From: Streptomyces sp. LUP47B
GTDB lineage: Bacteria; Actinomycetota; Actinomycetes; Streptomycetales; Streptomycetaceae
Direction of reading: 5' to 3'
DNA: 64,000 nucleotides
NCBI RefSeq assembly: GCF_001746295.1
Contig: NZ_MJAH01000006.1
Span: 656,187 to 720,186 of the forward strand
The position numbers and the translations under genes are program-made. This document shows positions 51,850 through 61,572 of the stretch, piece after piece; positions within the stretch are counted from its first letter, which is position 1, and each line of letters begins with the position of its first letter. The notes under the pieces were generated by a model. It was not told the DNA's origin and made no database searches. It was given only the letters and a program-made list of their open reading frames with translations.

Positions 51850-52500
51850 TCATTTCGTGGGCGCCTGCTTGGCCTGCGTGCGCATGCCCTGCTCGGATTC
51901 CGCGATCCGCGCCAGCTCGGCGGCGATGTCATACGCCTTCTTCAGGGGCACTGCGACGATGCCGTCCGCGTCGGCCACGACCACGTCACCGGGGTTGATG
52001 ACGACACCGCCGATAGCGACGGGCGTCCCGACGGCTCCCGGGCCGTTCTTCCACGGCCCTGCCGGCGTGACCGAACGCGACCACACGGGGAACTGCTGCT
52101 GCCGGATCTCGTCGCGGTCCCTGACCGCTCCGTCGACGATCGCTCCCACGGCTCCCCGTGAGGAGAAGTACTGGCTGAGGATGTCGCCCATCACGGCCCG
52201 GCCCGGGTAACCGAATCCGTTGATGACGAGGAAGTCGCCGGGTTCGATGTGCGCGACGGCGTCGATCACGGCCAGATCGTCTCCGGCGACCGTCAGAACC
52301 GTCAGGGCGCTGCCCACGGCACGGCAGCCGTCCCAGAGGGGTGTGATGCCACCGTCGGGCATGCCGAGGCGCCCGAGTGCGTCACCGATGTTCGCGACCG
52401 AGTGCCGCTGGAACTGCGCTAGCAACTCCCCGTCAGGACGCTGCCACTTCGGGCCGACCTCGATGTTGGGCGAGCCGGCCGATGTCGGCGCGTAGGTCAT
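51850..52500 (-). CDS. RraA-like / HMG-CHA aldolase-family protein
   Basis: This 216-aa protein starts at ATG 52500, overlapping the GH2 stop (ATGA). Family signature segments are SVANIGDALGRLGMPDGGI, VIDAVAHIEPGDFLVINGFG and GAIVDGAVRDRDEIRQQQFPVWSRS; the last holds the Arg-Asp pair that binds substrate and metal in HMG/CHA aldolases. Such enzymes cleave 4-hydroxy-2-oxo acids late in aromatic degradation. True RraA regulators of RNase E are shorter (about 160 aa). An aldolase or hydro-lyase role in this catabolic operon is more likely. Confidence 0.8.
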   Translation of the reverse strand: MTYAPTSAGSPNIEVGPKWQRPDGELLAQFQRHSVANIGDALGRLGMPDGGITPLWDGCRAVGSALTVLTVAGDDLAVIDAVAHIEPGDFLVINGFGYPGRAVMGDILSQYFSSRGAVGAIVDGAVRDRDEIRQQQFPVWSRSVTPAGPWKNGPGAVGTPVAIGGVVINPGDVVVADADGIVAVPLKKAYDIAAELARIAESEQGMRTQAKQAPTK

Positions 52501-54968
52501 TTCTGTCCTTCCCCTGTCACGTGATGAATGGGTGCCTGGACGACGTCGATCTCGACGGAGGCGTCCGGGAGCCCGTGCGCCCGGGCTGTGACGGTGATCC
52601 GTCCCGTTTCCCCGGTGGCCCGGACGATCGCCAGGGCACGCCCCTTGAACGACGTGGCGGAATCGTCGAGGAAGCCCTCATCGGTGGCCGGAGCTCCCGT
52701 ACCAAATCCTTGGAGGACACCAGGACCGTCGACCTGGATCGTGATCTTTGTGTCCCGGTTCGGGTTGAGCACACCGCCGTCGTCGATCAGGGTGATGTCG
52801 ATGTAGACCAACCGCTGTGGATCGGCGCCGAGTTCGGTGCGGTCCGTCTCCAGGCTCAGGCGCGTGGGTTCACCGGCGGTGCGCAGCGCCGAGCGTCCCA
52901 CCTCCGCTCCTCCGCGGTACGCCACGACCTCCAGGACGCCGGGCTCGTATGGCACGTCGGCTTCGGCGACGAAGTTCCGCTCGCTGCCGACGGGCACGGT
53001 CGCGACGGTAGTGCCGTTGAGCCGGAACTCGACCTCCTCGCCCGCCGCGTACGCCTCGACATGGAGCAGCGAGCCGACAGGAACGTCGAAGGTCCAGCTG
53101 GGGGAGACATCGGTCCAGGTCCATGCCCTGGGCTTGATCACGTAACCGTCCTCGCGGGGGCGTCGCACAGCGAGGTAGGGCGTCTGTGTGAGCCCGTAGA
53201 CGATCTCGCGATAGTACGAGATCGGGTGACGCTGCCCGATGATGTCGATGTCCCCGCACTCGGCGGTGAGCCACGGGTAGGGGGCGCGGTGCACCTGCTG
53301 GTCCTCGGGATAGACGTGCCGGCCCGTTCCGACCTCCCCGAGGAAGTCCCATGCGGTCCAGGTGAAGTCGCCGATGACGTGAGAGTTCTCGGTGACGAGC
53401 TGCCACAGCCGGTCGATCTTCGTCGGGAAGGTCTCCGAGCCCACGACCACGCGGTTGGGATGGGCCTCCTTGTCCAGCACGTACCGGCTCTCGCCGTAGT
53501 TGAGCCCCACGACGTCGAGCAAGGAGGCGGGTTCGGCGAGTCGCTCACCGACGACCGGCGAGGCCATGAGGGCGTCGATCAGATGCGTCACCTGGCCCAG
53601 GTAGTCGTTCAGCCCCCGGACAGGCGCCGCGTCCTGCTCCAGTTCCGCCTTCAGCGCGGGGATCTTGTCGCGGGCGATGTACATGCCCTGGAGCGCGTGG
53701 GTGACCAGGCGGGTTGGGTCCTGCGCGCGTACCCGGTCGGCGATGCGGCGGCCCAGGCGCGTGCCGTGCGGGGTTCCGGCTTCGATGATCTCGTTGCCGA
53801 TCGAGTACATGATGACGCTGGGGTGGTTGAAGTCCTTCGCCACGAGCGAGTCGACGTCGCGTTCCCACCACTGCGGGAATCTGCGCGAGTAGTCGTCACC
53901 GGACTTCGCGACCGTCCACACGTCGAACAGCTCGTCCATGACGAGCATGCCGAGACGGTCGCACGCGTCGAGCAGGGCAATGCTCATCGGGTTGTGCGCG
54001 GAGCGTACGGCGTTGAAGCCCGCGGCCTTCAGCATCCGCACCCGCCGCTCGGCGGCATCGGCGAAGTCGGCGGCGCCGAGAATGCCGTTGTCGTGGTGGA
54101 TCGCACCGCCGCGGAGCTTGACGGTCTCGCCGTTGATCCGCAGGCCGCGGATCGGGTCGGCGGTGACGGTGCGGATACCGAAGTGCGTGGAAGCCTCGTC
54201 GAGCGGGTCGCTGTCGTCAACGAGGCGCACGGACGCGTGGTAGAGGTGGGGCGAGTCGACGCTCCACAGCGACGGCCGCTGGACGTACGCCCGCTGATGG
54301 GTGGTGATCCCTTCGCCCGCCAGGAGCGTGACCCGCGCCCGGTCGGACGCCACGACCTCGCCCCCGGCGTCCAGGATCTGGAGGAGCACTTCGACGACGC
54401 GAGTGCAGACGTCCTCGTTGACGATCTCGGTCTCCGCCACCACGGTGGCGAGATCGGCGTCGATGTCCGGCGTGGTGAGTCGCAGGCCGGTCGGTGTGAC
54501 GTGGACGAGGTCGCCGACGAGGATGCCGACGGGGCGGTGGAGGCCGCCCCCCGAGTACCAGCGGGAGTCCTGGTGTGCCTGTGCGTCCACCCGGACGGTG
54601 TTGACCCGGCCGTACTGCAGGAAGGGGTCCGCGCTGACGTGGAAGCGGGAGTATCCGCCTGCCCACTGACCGGCGAGAGCACCGTTGATGTAGACCATCG
54701 CGTCGCGGTAAACACCTTCGAACTCGAAGGTGACTCGCTTCGTCGCCCATTCCTCCGGAACGTCGAACTGCTTCTCGTAGGTCCACTTTCCGTCGCGGAA
54801 GTAGCCCGTCTGCGGTCCACCGGAGTTCTGCGCGGACCGCCCTCCCCCCAGCATGGCGTCGTGCGGCAGTGTGACTTGTTCCTCACCGGCACCGGCGACC
54901 ACGATCGCCTCGTGAACGGACACGAGAGGGCCGACGCGCCACGCGTCGTTGAACGGGATGCGGATCAT
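52497..54968 (-). CDS. GH2-family glycosidase (beta-galactosidase/glucuronidase-like)
   Basis: This 823-aa cytoplasmic enzyme starts at ATG 54968 after AAGGAAG. Domain order is the GH2 jelly roll (about 1-175, with TLPHDAMLG and FEFEGVYRDAMVYING), an Ig-like domain, the TIM barrel and C-terminal beta domains. The barrel contains RGGAIHHDNGILG, RSAHNPMS, acid/base Glu in YSIGNEIIEAG and a candidate nucleophile in VVGSETFPT. No signal peptide is present, so it acts on imported substrate. Clustering with an ABC importer, oxidoreductase and isomerase suggests it removes a sugar from a small glycoside. The exact sugar is unknown. Confidence 0.83.
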   Translation of the reverse strand: MIRIPFNDAWRVGPLVSVHEAIVVAGAGEEQVTLPHDAMLGGGRSAQNSGGPQTGYFRDGKWTYEKQFDVPEEWATKRVTFEFEGVYRDAMVYINGALAGQWAGGYSRFHVSADPFLQYGRVNTVRVDAQAHQDSRWYSGGGLHRPVGILVGDLVHVTPTGLRLTTPDIDADLATVVAETEIVNEDVCTRVVEVLLQILDAGGEVVASDRARVTLLAGEGITTHQRAYVQRPSLWSVDSPHLYHASVRLVDDSDPLDEASTHFGIRTVTADPIRGLRINGETVKLRGGAIHHDNGILGAADFADAAERRVRMLKAAGFNAVRSAHNPMSIALLDACDRLGMLVMDELFDVWTVAKSGDDYSRRFPQWWERDVDSLVAKDFNHPSVIMYSIGNEIIEAGTPHGTRLGRRIADRVRAQDPTRLVTHALQGMYIARDKIPALKAELEQDAAPVRGLNDYLGQVTHLIDALMASPVVGERLAEPASLLDVVGLNYGESRYVLDKEAHPNRVVVGSETFPTKIDRLWQLVTENSHVIGDFTWTAWDFLGEVGTGRHVYPEDQQVHRAPYPWLTAECGDIDIIGQRHPISYYREIVYGLTQTPYLAVRRPREDGYVIKPRAWTWTDVSPSWTFDVPVGSLLHVEAYAAGEEVEFRLNGTTVATVPVGSERNFVAEADVPYEPGVLEVVAYRGGAEVGRSALRTAGEPTRLSLETDRTELGADPQRLVYIDITLIDDGGVLNPNRDTKITIQVDGPGVLQGFGTGAPATDEGFLDDSATSFKGRALAIVRATGETGRITVTARAHGLPDASVEIDVVQAPIHHVTGEGQK

Positions 54969-54991
54969 TGAAACTTCCTTGCTCGATCGTT

Positions 54992-56086
54992 CTAGAGGGT
55001 CGCGGCCGTGGGGTCCCAGTTCTCGTCCAGGGGGGCCGGCGATGCCACGGTGGATTCGAGGGTCCGCGGTGCCCCGGCTCGTGCCGCCTCCTCTATGGCG
55101 AGGAGCACGTCGAGAACGTGGCAGGCGAGAGCGCCGGAGGCGCGTTCCGGTACGTCGTCGCGTATCGAGCGAGCGAGCTCCAGCACCCCCACTCCCCGGC
55201 CCCACGTGGACCCGACAGCGGGTACGTCTTCCGGTTCCGCATGGAGAGGGACGAACCTGCCTGTTCCAGCGAAGCGGTTGGGGTCGGGGACCTCGAGTGA
55301 GGCTTCCGTGCCGTGCAGTTCGAGGAGGTCGCGGCGGATCCCCGAATCGAAGCTCGTGACGAGGGTCGCCCGAGCGCCGGAGGCGAACTCGAGCAGAGCC
55401 ATGTGCTGACTCGGTACGCGCACGTCGAACTCGGTCCCGGCGCCCGCACCGACTAGGACACGCCTGACGGCTCGTGCGGTGGAGGAAACCGAGCTCACGC
55501 GCCGGACGGCACCCAAGGTCTGCACGAGCGCGGTGACGTGGTACGGCCCCATGTCCAGCAGCGGGCCGGCTCCCTGGTCGTAATAGAAGGCGGGATTCGG
55601 GTGGGTGCCTTCCGGTCCCGGGGACTGCATGATCGCCAGCGCGCTCTTCGGTTCGCCGATGCGGCCCGCGAGGACCGCTCGTTGTGCCGTCTGCAGGGCA
55701 CCACCGAGGAACGTGTCGGGTGCGCAGGCCACGCGAAGTCCTCTCCGGCCGGCCTTGTCCAGCAGCAGTCGTGCTTCGCGGCGGCTGATGGCGAGGGGCT
55801 TCTCACTCCAGACGTGCTTGCCGCTCGCGAGGATGCGGGCCGACACGTCGAAGTGGGCGGCGGGGACGGTGAGGTTCAGCACGATCTCGATGTCGTCGTG
55901 GGCCAGGAGCTCGTGGACGAGCAGGTGCCGCAACCCGAACTGCCGCGCACGAGCGCGGGCGCGCTCCTGGTCGAGGTCCGCTATCGCGACCACGTTCAGA
56001 TCAGGGAACCGCGTCAGGTTCTCGAGGTAGTGGTTGCTGATGACGCCGGCGCCGATGACGCCGACACCCACTCGCTTGGAGTTCAC
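54992..56086 (-). CDS. Gfo/Idh/MocA-family oxidoreductase
   Basis: This 364-aa NAD(P)-dependent enzyme starts at GTG 56086 (behind GGTGGAGG), overlapping the isomerase stop by 4 bp (GTGA). The Rossmann motif is GVIGAGVISNHYL and the family's EKP motif is in WSEKPLAISRREA. The active-site region DMGPYHVTALVQTLG carries the conserved His. Family members oxidise sugar hydroxyls, commonly at C3, including those of glycosides before cleavage. It is directly coupled with the TIM-barrel isomerase upstream and lies 23 bp before the GH2 gene. Confidence 0.85.
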   Translation of the reverse strand: MNSKRVGVGVIGAGVISNHYLENLTRFPDLNVVAIADLDQERARARARQFGLRHLLVHELLAHDDIEIVLNLTVPAAHFDVSARILASGKHVWSEKPLAISRREARLLLDKAGRRGLRVACAPDTFLGGALQTAQRAVLAGRIGEPKSALAIMQSPGPEGTHPNPAFYYDQGAGPLLDMGPYHVTALVQTLGAVRRVSSVSSTARAVRRVLVGAGAGTEFDVRVPSQHMALLEFASGARATLVTSFDSGIRRDLLELHGTEASLEVPDPNRFAGTGRFVPLHAEPEDVPAVGSTWGRGVGVLELARSIRDDVPERASGALACHVLDVLLAIEEAARAGAPRTLESTVASPAPLDENWDPTAATL

Positions 56087-56823
56087 CGGTCGACCTCCAC
56101 CAGGTGGCGCAGGCTCTGCTGCACGGCTTCGAACGGGTCGCCCGCGTAGTCGTCCAGTTCCACGACGCGGACCGCGTCCGGTGCGGCCTTCAGGATGTCC
56201 GCCACCGGCATCGCACCCTGGCCAACCGGCTGCTGGTCCAGGAGGGTTGTGGTGTACGGGCCGTCCTTGACGTGCAAGAACCTGACGCGCGCCCCGAGCC
56301 GGGAGATCAACTCCACGGCGGACGTGCCACCGACCTCGGCCCAGAAGGTGTCGAGTTCCAGGACGACGTCCTCCTCCAGCGCCTCCGCGAAGACTTCGAG
56401 GCCGGTTCTGCCGCCGAAGTCCTGACGGACCTCGTGGTCGTGGTTGTGGTACCCGATGGTGACGCCTGCGGCCCGGGCAAGCCTCGCGACGCCGTTCAGA
56501 CTCGCAGCCGCCGCTTCGATGTCTGCCCGCGTGGTCCAGCGCTGAGCGATGATGTGCGGTTCGATGAGCGTGCCGATTCCGAGCTCTGCTGCCACGCGGA
56601 CAGCCGCGGAAGCATTTCCATCGACAAGGCTCGCGTGTGCGCTGAGAGGGCACAGAGGTGTCTCGGCCAGCGCACGCTGGTACGCGTCGCGGTACTGCTC
56701 GAACCTCCACAGCTCCACGTTCTCGAATCCCATACCGGCAACACGCGCGAGCGTCCCCGGGAGATCGGTCTCGATGGCGTTGCGCAGCGTATAGAGCTGC
56801 ACTGAGTACAGGCGCTCCGTCAT
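56083..56823 (-). CDS. sugar phosphate isomerase/epimerase-like TIM-barrel protein
   Basis: This 246-aa protein belongs to the xylose isomerase-like TIM-barrel (AP endonuclease 2) family. Metal-site segments are visible: VTIGYHNHDHEV, VLELDTFWAEVGG, VRFLHVKDG and VVELDDYAGDP. ATG 56823 overlaps the hydrolase stop (ATGA), and its own stop overlaps the oxidoreductase start. Such proteins isomerise keto sugars and, in C-glycoside pathways, act with Gfo/Idh/MocA oxidases to cleave 3-keto-glycosides. That pairing is present here, though specificity is unproven. Confidence 0.83.
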   Translation of the reverse strand: MTERLYSVQLYTLRNAIETDLPGTLARVAGMGFENVELWRFEQYRDAYQRALAETPLCPLSAHASLVDGNASAAVRVAAELGIGTLIEPHIIAQRWTTRADIEAAAASLNGVARLARAAGVTIGYHNHDHEVRQDFGGRTGLEVFAEALEEDVVLELDTFWAEVGGTSAVELISRLGARVRFLHVKDGPYTTTLLDQQPVGQGAMPVADILKAAPDAVRVVELDDYAGDPFEAVQQSLRHLVEVDR

Positions 56824-57809
56824 TCGCGTTCTCCCTGGTCCGGCGCGAGTTCTCCCGCATGAGCCGTTGTCACCGTCTCGGCCAGGACGGCGAGCGCGTG
56901 GTCCACCGGTTCAACTGAAGAGGGCAGGTTCAGGAAGCCGTGCAGTACGCCGGGCACCGTGACATGCCGCACGGGTACGCCCGACTTCACGAGTGAGGCC
57001 GCGAATGCCTCGCTGCTGGCGCGCAGATCGTCGTACTCGGCGTCGAGTACCAGGGTGGGACAGAGTCCGTCCAGGACGGCGCCCGCGGGGAAGGCGTAGC
57101 TGTGCGGATCCGGCGTGCCGCCCAGGTAGTTGGCCGTCATCTCGGCCACGTCCTCCGGCAGGATCCGGACCATGCGCGGCAACGGCGCGAACGCCTCGGC
57201 CAGCGGCGGCGCGAGGGGCGGCGAGACGGAGTGCATGGTCGCATAGGCCAGTACCACGGTGGCGGGCAGCCAGTTGTCGTCGCCCCGCAGGCGAAGTACG
57301 GCTCCTGCGGCGAGGTTCGCCCCCGCGCTCGCGCCACCGACGGTGATCCGCGCCGGCTCGATGCCGAGCACCGCGGCGTTCTTACGCACCCATCGGACGC
57401 CCGTCACGACGTCGTCGTGCGGCACCGGATACGTCACGCCGTCGGCCGCGAGCCGGTAATCCACGCTCACGACCACGGCGTCGGCCCTGGCGCACACCTC
57501 GCGGGCGGTCCAGTCGGCCTCGTGCATGTCGAGATCGCCGAAGGCCCATCCGCCGCCGTGCACCCAGACCAGGCCAGAGCGAGGCCGCTGCGGTGCTGAC
57601 GGCGGCCGGTAGACGCGGACGGCTATCGGGCCGTGCGGGCCGGGAATGCTTTCGTCGCTGGTTTCGACGGAGGGCAGTGCCGGTGCCGCCTTCCAGGTCC
57701 GGTATTCCTGCAGGCGCGGTTGCACAGCCGGATCGGCGAGTGCCTGGCGCCAGGACGGGAGGTCCTCGATCAGGCTGAGCCGGGCGGAGATGCTGGGATG
57801 CAGGGTCAT
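56820..57809 (-). CDS. alpha/beta hydrolase, hormone-sensitive-lipase type
   Basis: This 329-aa cytoplasmic esterase starts at ATG 57809. The oxyanion motif HGGGWAFGD (HGGG), nucleophile elbow GGASAGAN (GxSxG), Asp in VLDAEYDDLR and His in VLHGFLNL define the HSL/family IV group, and the length is typical. It would hydrolyse acyl esters of imported substrate, perhaps deacylating a glycoside before the oxidoreductase/isomerase step. It opens the overlapping three-gene block and follows the second permease by 113 bp. Confidence 0.84.
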   Translation of the reverse strand: MTLHPSISARLSLIEDLPSWRQALADPAVQPRLQEYRTWKAAPALPSVETSDESIPGPHGPIAVRVYRPPSAPQRPRSGLVWVHGGGWAFGDLDMHEADWTAREVCARADAVVVSVDYRLAADGVTYPVPHDDVVTGVRWVRKNAAVLGIEPARITVGGASAGANLAAGAVLRLRGDDNWLPATVVLAYATMHSVSPPLAPPLAEAFAPLPRMVRILPEDVAEMTANYLGGTPDPHSYAFPAGAVLDGLCPTLVLDAEYDDLRASSEAFAASLVKSGVPVRHVTVPGVLHGFLNLPSSVEPVDHALAVLAETVTTAHAGELAPDQGERE

Positions 57810-57922
57810 CAGGGTCAGGTCTCCAAGGGCACGGGGGGAAGCGGGTTGCAGCGTGCGTCGGCGGGAGGGGGCGGGGGAATTCCGCTCAGCCGCGTGGCCT
57901 GCCGGAGTGCCGGGCGGCAGGC

Positions 57923-58816
57923 CTACTTCACGCTCCCGGCGGTCAGGCCGGAGCGCCAGAAGCGCTGCAGGACGAGAAACGCGACGATCAAGGGGATCAC
58001 CGAGAGGAACGCGCCGGTGATGGTGATGTTGTAAGGGATGCCTTGGTTCACCCCTTCCCGCCAGTTGGCCAGCCCGACGGTGACCGGCTGGAGTTCGTCG
58101 CTGTTGAGCATGAGCAGGGGCAGCAGGTAGTTGTTCCAGATGCTGACGAACTGGAACAGGAAGATGGTGACCAGCGCGGGGGACATGATCGGCATGGCGA
58201 CCCGCCAGAAGATCCGGGCCTCGCCGGCACCGTCGAGTCGCGCGGCTTCGATCAGTTCGTCCGGTACCGACGCTCCGGCGTAGATGCGCGACAGGTAGAC
58301 CCCGAACGGGCTGACGACGCTGGGCAGGAAGACGGCCCAGTAGGTGTTGACGAGATGGACCTGACTGAACATCAGGTACAGGGGCAGCGCGAACATGACG
58401 TCCGGGATCAGGACGGCGCCGAGGATGACGTTGAAGGTCAGGTCGCGACCACGGAAGGGGTACTTGGCCAGCGCGTACCCGGCCATGGCGGACAGCGTCG
58501 TGCTCACCGCCGCGCCGCCGATGCTGTAGAGGGCGCTGTTCAGCAGCCACCGGGCGAAGATGCCGTCCTGTTCCTGGAAGACGTCACGGATGTTGGTCCA
58601 CAGATCGAAGTGGGAGAACCACAACCCGTTCGTGGTGAACAGGTAGCCGCTGTTCTTCGTCGCGGTGACCAGCAGCCACCAAACCGGGATGAGCGTGTAC
58701 AGGGCGAAGAGCGCCATGACCGCGAACACGCCCGCCCGGCCGGCCAGCGATGACGTACGCAATCGCCCGGGAGGCCCGGCGGCGGCACGTGCTGCTGAGG
58801 GAGTGACGGTCGTCAT
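57923..58816 (-). CDS. carbohydrate ABC transporter permease (MalG type)
   Basis: This 297-aa inner-membrane protein has about six hydrophobic segments. The EAA loop is EAARLDGAGEARIFWRVAMP, which docks the ATPase. ATG 58816 overlaps the other permease's stop by 4 bp. No ATPase gene is in the cluster, so a shared MsiK-type ATPase, usual in Streptomyces, probably energises the importer. The C-terminus ends in the usual GLTAGSVK tail. Confidence 0.9.
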   Translation of the reverse strand: MTTVTPSAARAAAGPPGRLRTSSLAGRAGVFAVMALFALYTLIPVWWLLVTATKNSGYLFTTNGLWFSHFDLWTNIRDVFQEQDGIFARWLLNSALYSIGGAAVSTTLSAMAGYALAKYPFRGRDLTFNVILGAVLIPDVMFALPLYLMFSQVHLVNTYWAVFLPSVVSPFGVYLSRIYAGASVPDELIEAARLDGAGEARIFWRVAMPIMSPALVTIFLFQFVSIWNNYLLPLLMLNSDELQPVTVGLANWREGVNQGIPYNITITGAFLSVIPLIVAFLVLQRFWRSGLTAGSVK

Positions 58817-59763
58817 GCGAAGGTGCCCTTCCGCTGGGTGAACTTGAGGAAGCCGAACGACAGCACGAAGGTCAGCAGGGCGAGGATGACCGACTGGGTG
58901 GCCGCGTAGTTGTAGTTGTTGATGTCCGCCGACTGCTGTGTGGCCAGGATCGGCGTGTAGGTCGGGGAGACGGTCGGGGCGACCTGACTCAGCACCGCGG
59001 GCTCGTTGAACAGCTGGGCGGTGCCGATGATGGAGAACACCGTGGTGAGGATCAGCGCCGGCCGTACCGCGGGAATCTTCACGTGCCAGGCGACCCGCCA
59101 CCCGGAACAGCCGTCCATCACAGCGGCTTCGGTCAGTTCGCCGGGGATCGCCTGCAAGGCCGAGTAGATGATCAGCATGTTGAAGCCGGTCCAGGCCCAC
59201 GTCATCATGTTGCCGATCGAGGCGAGCACGAGGTCGTCGGACAGGAAGTTCACTTCGAGCCCAAAGTGCCGCAGCGCGGCGGTGAACGGGCTGACGCTCG
59301 GCGCGTACAGGAACGACCACATGATCGCGGCGATCACGCCCGGCAGCGCGTAGGGCAGGAAGTAGATCTGCCGGAAGACCTTCTTGAACACGGCGCCACG
59401 CGAGTCCAGCAGCAGCGCCAGCAGGAGCGCCAGGCACAGCATCACCGGCACCTGCACGATGCCGAGCGTGAACACCCGCAGGAACGACGACATGAACCGG
59501 CTGTCGTGCAGAGCCGTCACGTAGTTGTCGAACCCGGCGAAGACAGTCGTCGACGGTCCCAGTCCGAGGCCGCTGCGGCGCGTCCTGAAGAAGCTCTGGT
59601 ACACCGCGTAGCCGATCGGTGCGAGCAACATCGCCGTGAACAACAGCCCGAACGGTGCCAGGAAGAGCACCGCGGAACGAGTGTGGCCACGGCCGGGGAC
59701 ACGCTTCGCTGCCGAGCCGGCGATGGGGTGGGCGAGAGCGTCGCCAGGCGTTCTTGTCGCCAT
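58813..59763 (-). CDS. carbohydrate ABC transporter permease (MalF type)
   Basis: This 316-aa membrane protein has six predicted spans and an EAA loop EAAVMDGCSGWRVAWHVKIP. It pairs with the MalG-type permease, overlapping it by 4 bp. It follows the binding-protein gene after a 214-bp gap that shows no ORF. The substrate cannot be read from sequence; the operon context favours a glycoside or oligosaccharide. Confidence 0.9.
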   Translation of the reverse strand: MATRTPGDALAHPIAGSAAKRVPGRGHTRSAVLFLAPFGLLFTAMLLAPIGYAVYQSFFRTRRSGLGLGPSTTVFAGFDNYVTALHDSRFMSSFLRVFTLGIVQVPVMLCLALLLALLLDSRGAVFKKVFRQIYFLPYALPGVIAAIMWSFLYAPSVSPFTAALRHFGLEVNFLSDDLVLASIGNMMTWAWTGFNMLIIYSALQAIPGELTEAAVMDGCSGWRVAWHVKIPAVRPALILTTVFSIIGTAQLFNEPAVLSQVAPTVSPTYTPILATQQSADINNYNYAATQSVILALLTFVLSFGFLKFTQRKGTFA

Positions 59764-59977
59764 GCCTGCTCCTTGCTCGTGAAGTGGTCCCGTGAAGTGA
59801 GGAACCGACTGGTCATTGGTGCTGGTCGGGCTGGTCGTCGCCCTGCGGGGGCGCGGGCGGTGGTGGCACGGGGGAGGCCGGACCCCCGCATGTCGAGGCC
59901 AAGTGGGTGAACCCGCGGCGCCGGCGCCCGGCAGGTCAGGAAGGCCGCCGGGTGCCCGCCGTCGTTCACCGCGCGCG

Positions 59978-61285
59978 TCACTTCCCGACGCTCAGCCCCT
60001 GGCTCTTCATGGCCGCGACGGTGCTGTCCTGGACGGAGGTCACGGTCTTCGGGATGGTGCCCTGCCCGGCTCCGGCCTTCTTGAGCCCGTCCTTCATGTC
60101 GGACTGAACCTGGCTCATCGTCGGGCCCCACACCCAGCCCGTGCTCGTGTTCGCGGCCGCTGTCTTGAACACGTCGTAGATGTTCTGTCCGCCGAAGTAC
60201 TTCGACGGCTGGTCCACGGCAGGCAGCTGCTGTCCGCTCGTCGCGGCCGGGTAGATGCCCGTGTTCTTGATCAGATTGGTGACACTGTTGCTGTCGGTGC
60301 TCATCCAGGTCGCGAACTCCGTGGCTTCCTTCGGGTGTTCGCAGCCCTTGAGCACCACGGTCGCCGAGCCTCCGCGGTTACCGGCCGCCTTCTGCCCGGC
60401 GGACCACTGGGGCATGGGCGCCACGGCCCACTTGCCGGACAGCTCGGGCAGGTTCTTGGAGATCAGCGGAGCAGCCCACACGGCGCTGACGAGCGACAGC
60501 AGCTGCCCGTCCTGCACCTTCTTGAACCAGGCCGTGTCCAGCATCGGGTCACTGGTGACCAGCTTCTTGTCCAGCAGGCCCTGCCAGTACTGCGCGACCT
60601 TGCTCGTCTGCGGGTTATCAATGGTCACCTGCCACCGGTCGTTCGCGGTACCGAACCACTTGCCTCCGGCCTGCCAAGTCAGCGCCCCCAGGTCATAGGC
60701 GTCCTGCGGCGTGGTCGTCAGGTAGGCCGAGGGGTTCGCGCTGTGCACCTTCTGCGCGGCCGCGGCGAAATCGTCCCAGGTCTTCGGTGGCGAGATCTTG
60801 TACTTCTTGAACAGGTCGCTGCGGTAGTACATCGCCATGGGCCCGGTGTCGACCGGGATGCCGAACACCCTGTCGCCGACGCTGGACATCTGCCAGGTCC
60901 ACGGCACGAACTTGTCCTTGCCGGCGTCGGCGTACTGGGAGATGTCCTCCAGCGCGCCGGTGGCGATGAAGTTCGAGAGGGTGTCGTATCCCACCTGTCC
61001 GAGACAGGGTGCGTTGCCGGCCTTCACCGCGTTCTGCATCTTGGCGTAGCCGCCGATGCTGCCCGCCGGGATCTGGCTGTACTTGACCTTGATGTCGGGG
61101 TGCGACTTGTTCCACAGCGCCACGGACTTGTCGAGGCCGACCGCCGCCCCCCAGAACTCCACCGTCACCGGCTTGCCGCCGGAACTCGAACCGCCCGAGT
61201 CGCCGGACCCGCTACAGGCGCTGAGCGTGACGAGCGAGGCAACGGCCAACATGGCCCCAGCCCCCTTCACCCACCTTGAAGCCAT
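59978..61285 (-). CDS. extracellular sugar-binding lipoprotein of ABC importer
   Basis: This 435-aa solute-binding protein has a lipoprotein signal with lipobox LSAC, Cys24 being the lipidated residue, followed by a Ser/Gly linker. The mature part is a cluster B (family 1) binding protein: VEFWGAAVGLDKSVALWNKS, then DKFVPWTWQMSSVGDRVFGI and the C-terminal hinge region. It is the first gene of the importer operon, with a clear promoter about 290 bp upstream of its ATG. It captures the substrate outside the membrane for the two permeases downstream. Confidence 0.9.
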   Translation of the reverse strand: MASRWVKGAGAMLAVASLVTLSACSGSGDSGGSSSGGKPVTVEFWGAAVGLDKSVALWNKSHPDIKVKYSQIPAGSIGGYAKMQNAVKAGNAPCLGQVGYDTLSNFIATGALEDISQYADAGKDKFVPWTWQMSSVGDRVFGIPVDTGPMAMYYRSDLFKKYKISPPKTWDDFAAAAQKVHSANPSAYLTTTPQDAYDLGALTWQAGGKWFGTANDRWQVTIDNPQTSKVAQYWQGLLDKKLVTSDPMLDTAWFKKVQDGQLLSLVSAVWAAPLISKNLPELSGKWAVAPMPQWSAGQKAAGNRGGSATVVLKGCEHPKEATEFATWMSTDSNSVTNLIKNTGIYPAATSGQQLPAVDQPSKYFGGQNIYDVFKTAAANTSTGWVWGPTMSQVQSDMKDGLKKAGAGQGTIPKTVTSVQDSTVAAMKSQGLSVGK

Positions 61286-61572
61286 GGGAACTCCTTCCGT
61301 CGGCCGTCCGCCTTGCGGAGCCTGCCGGTTGATCTGCGAGCGGCGTGTCGCGCATGGAGTCGTTGAGAGCTTCCCGTCATCGGGGACTCATCCCTACGAA
61401 CACTGCCGAACGGCTTGCGATTGGGGTTTCACTTGAGGTGTGCGCCAGCCCTTGTTGGCCCGTCTGGCCTACGTGATGCGCTGGCCCCGCGGAGCAGGGT
61501 CCGAGGCTCGGAGTGCTTGCGTTCGAACTGAGCGGCTCACTCTGAAGTGCGAAGCGAATCTCAGTTGCGTCG

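Noticed and set aside
52377-54971. 864-aa plus-strand ORF opposite the GH2 gene
   Set aside because: Antisense shadow; GH2 motifs on the minus strand explain the region.
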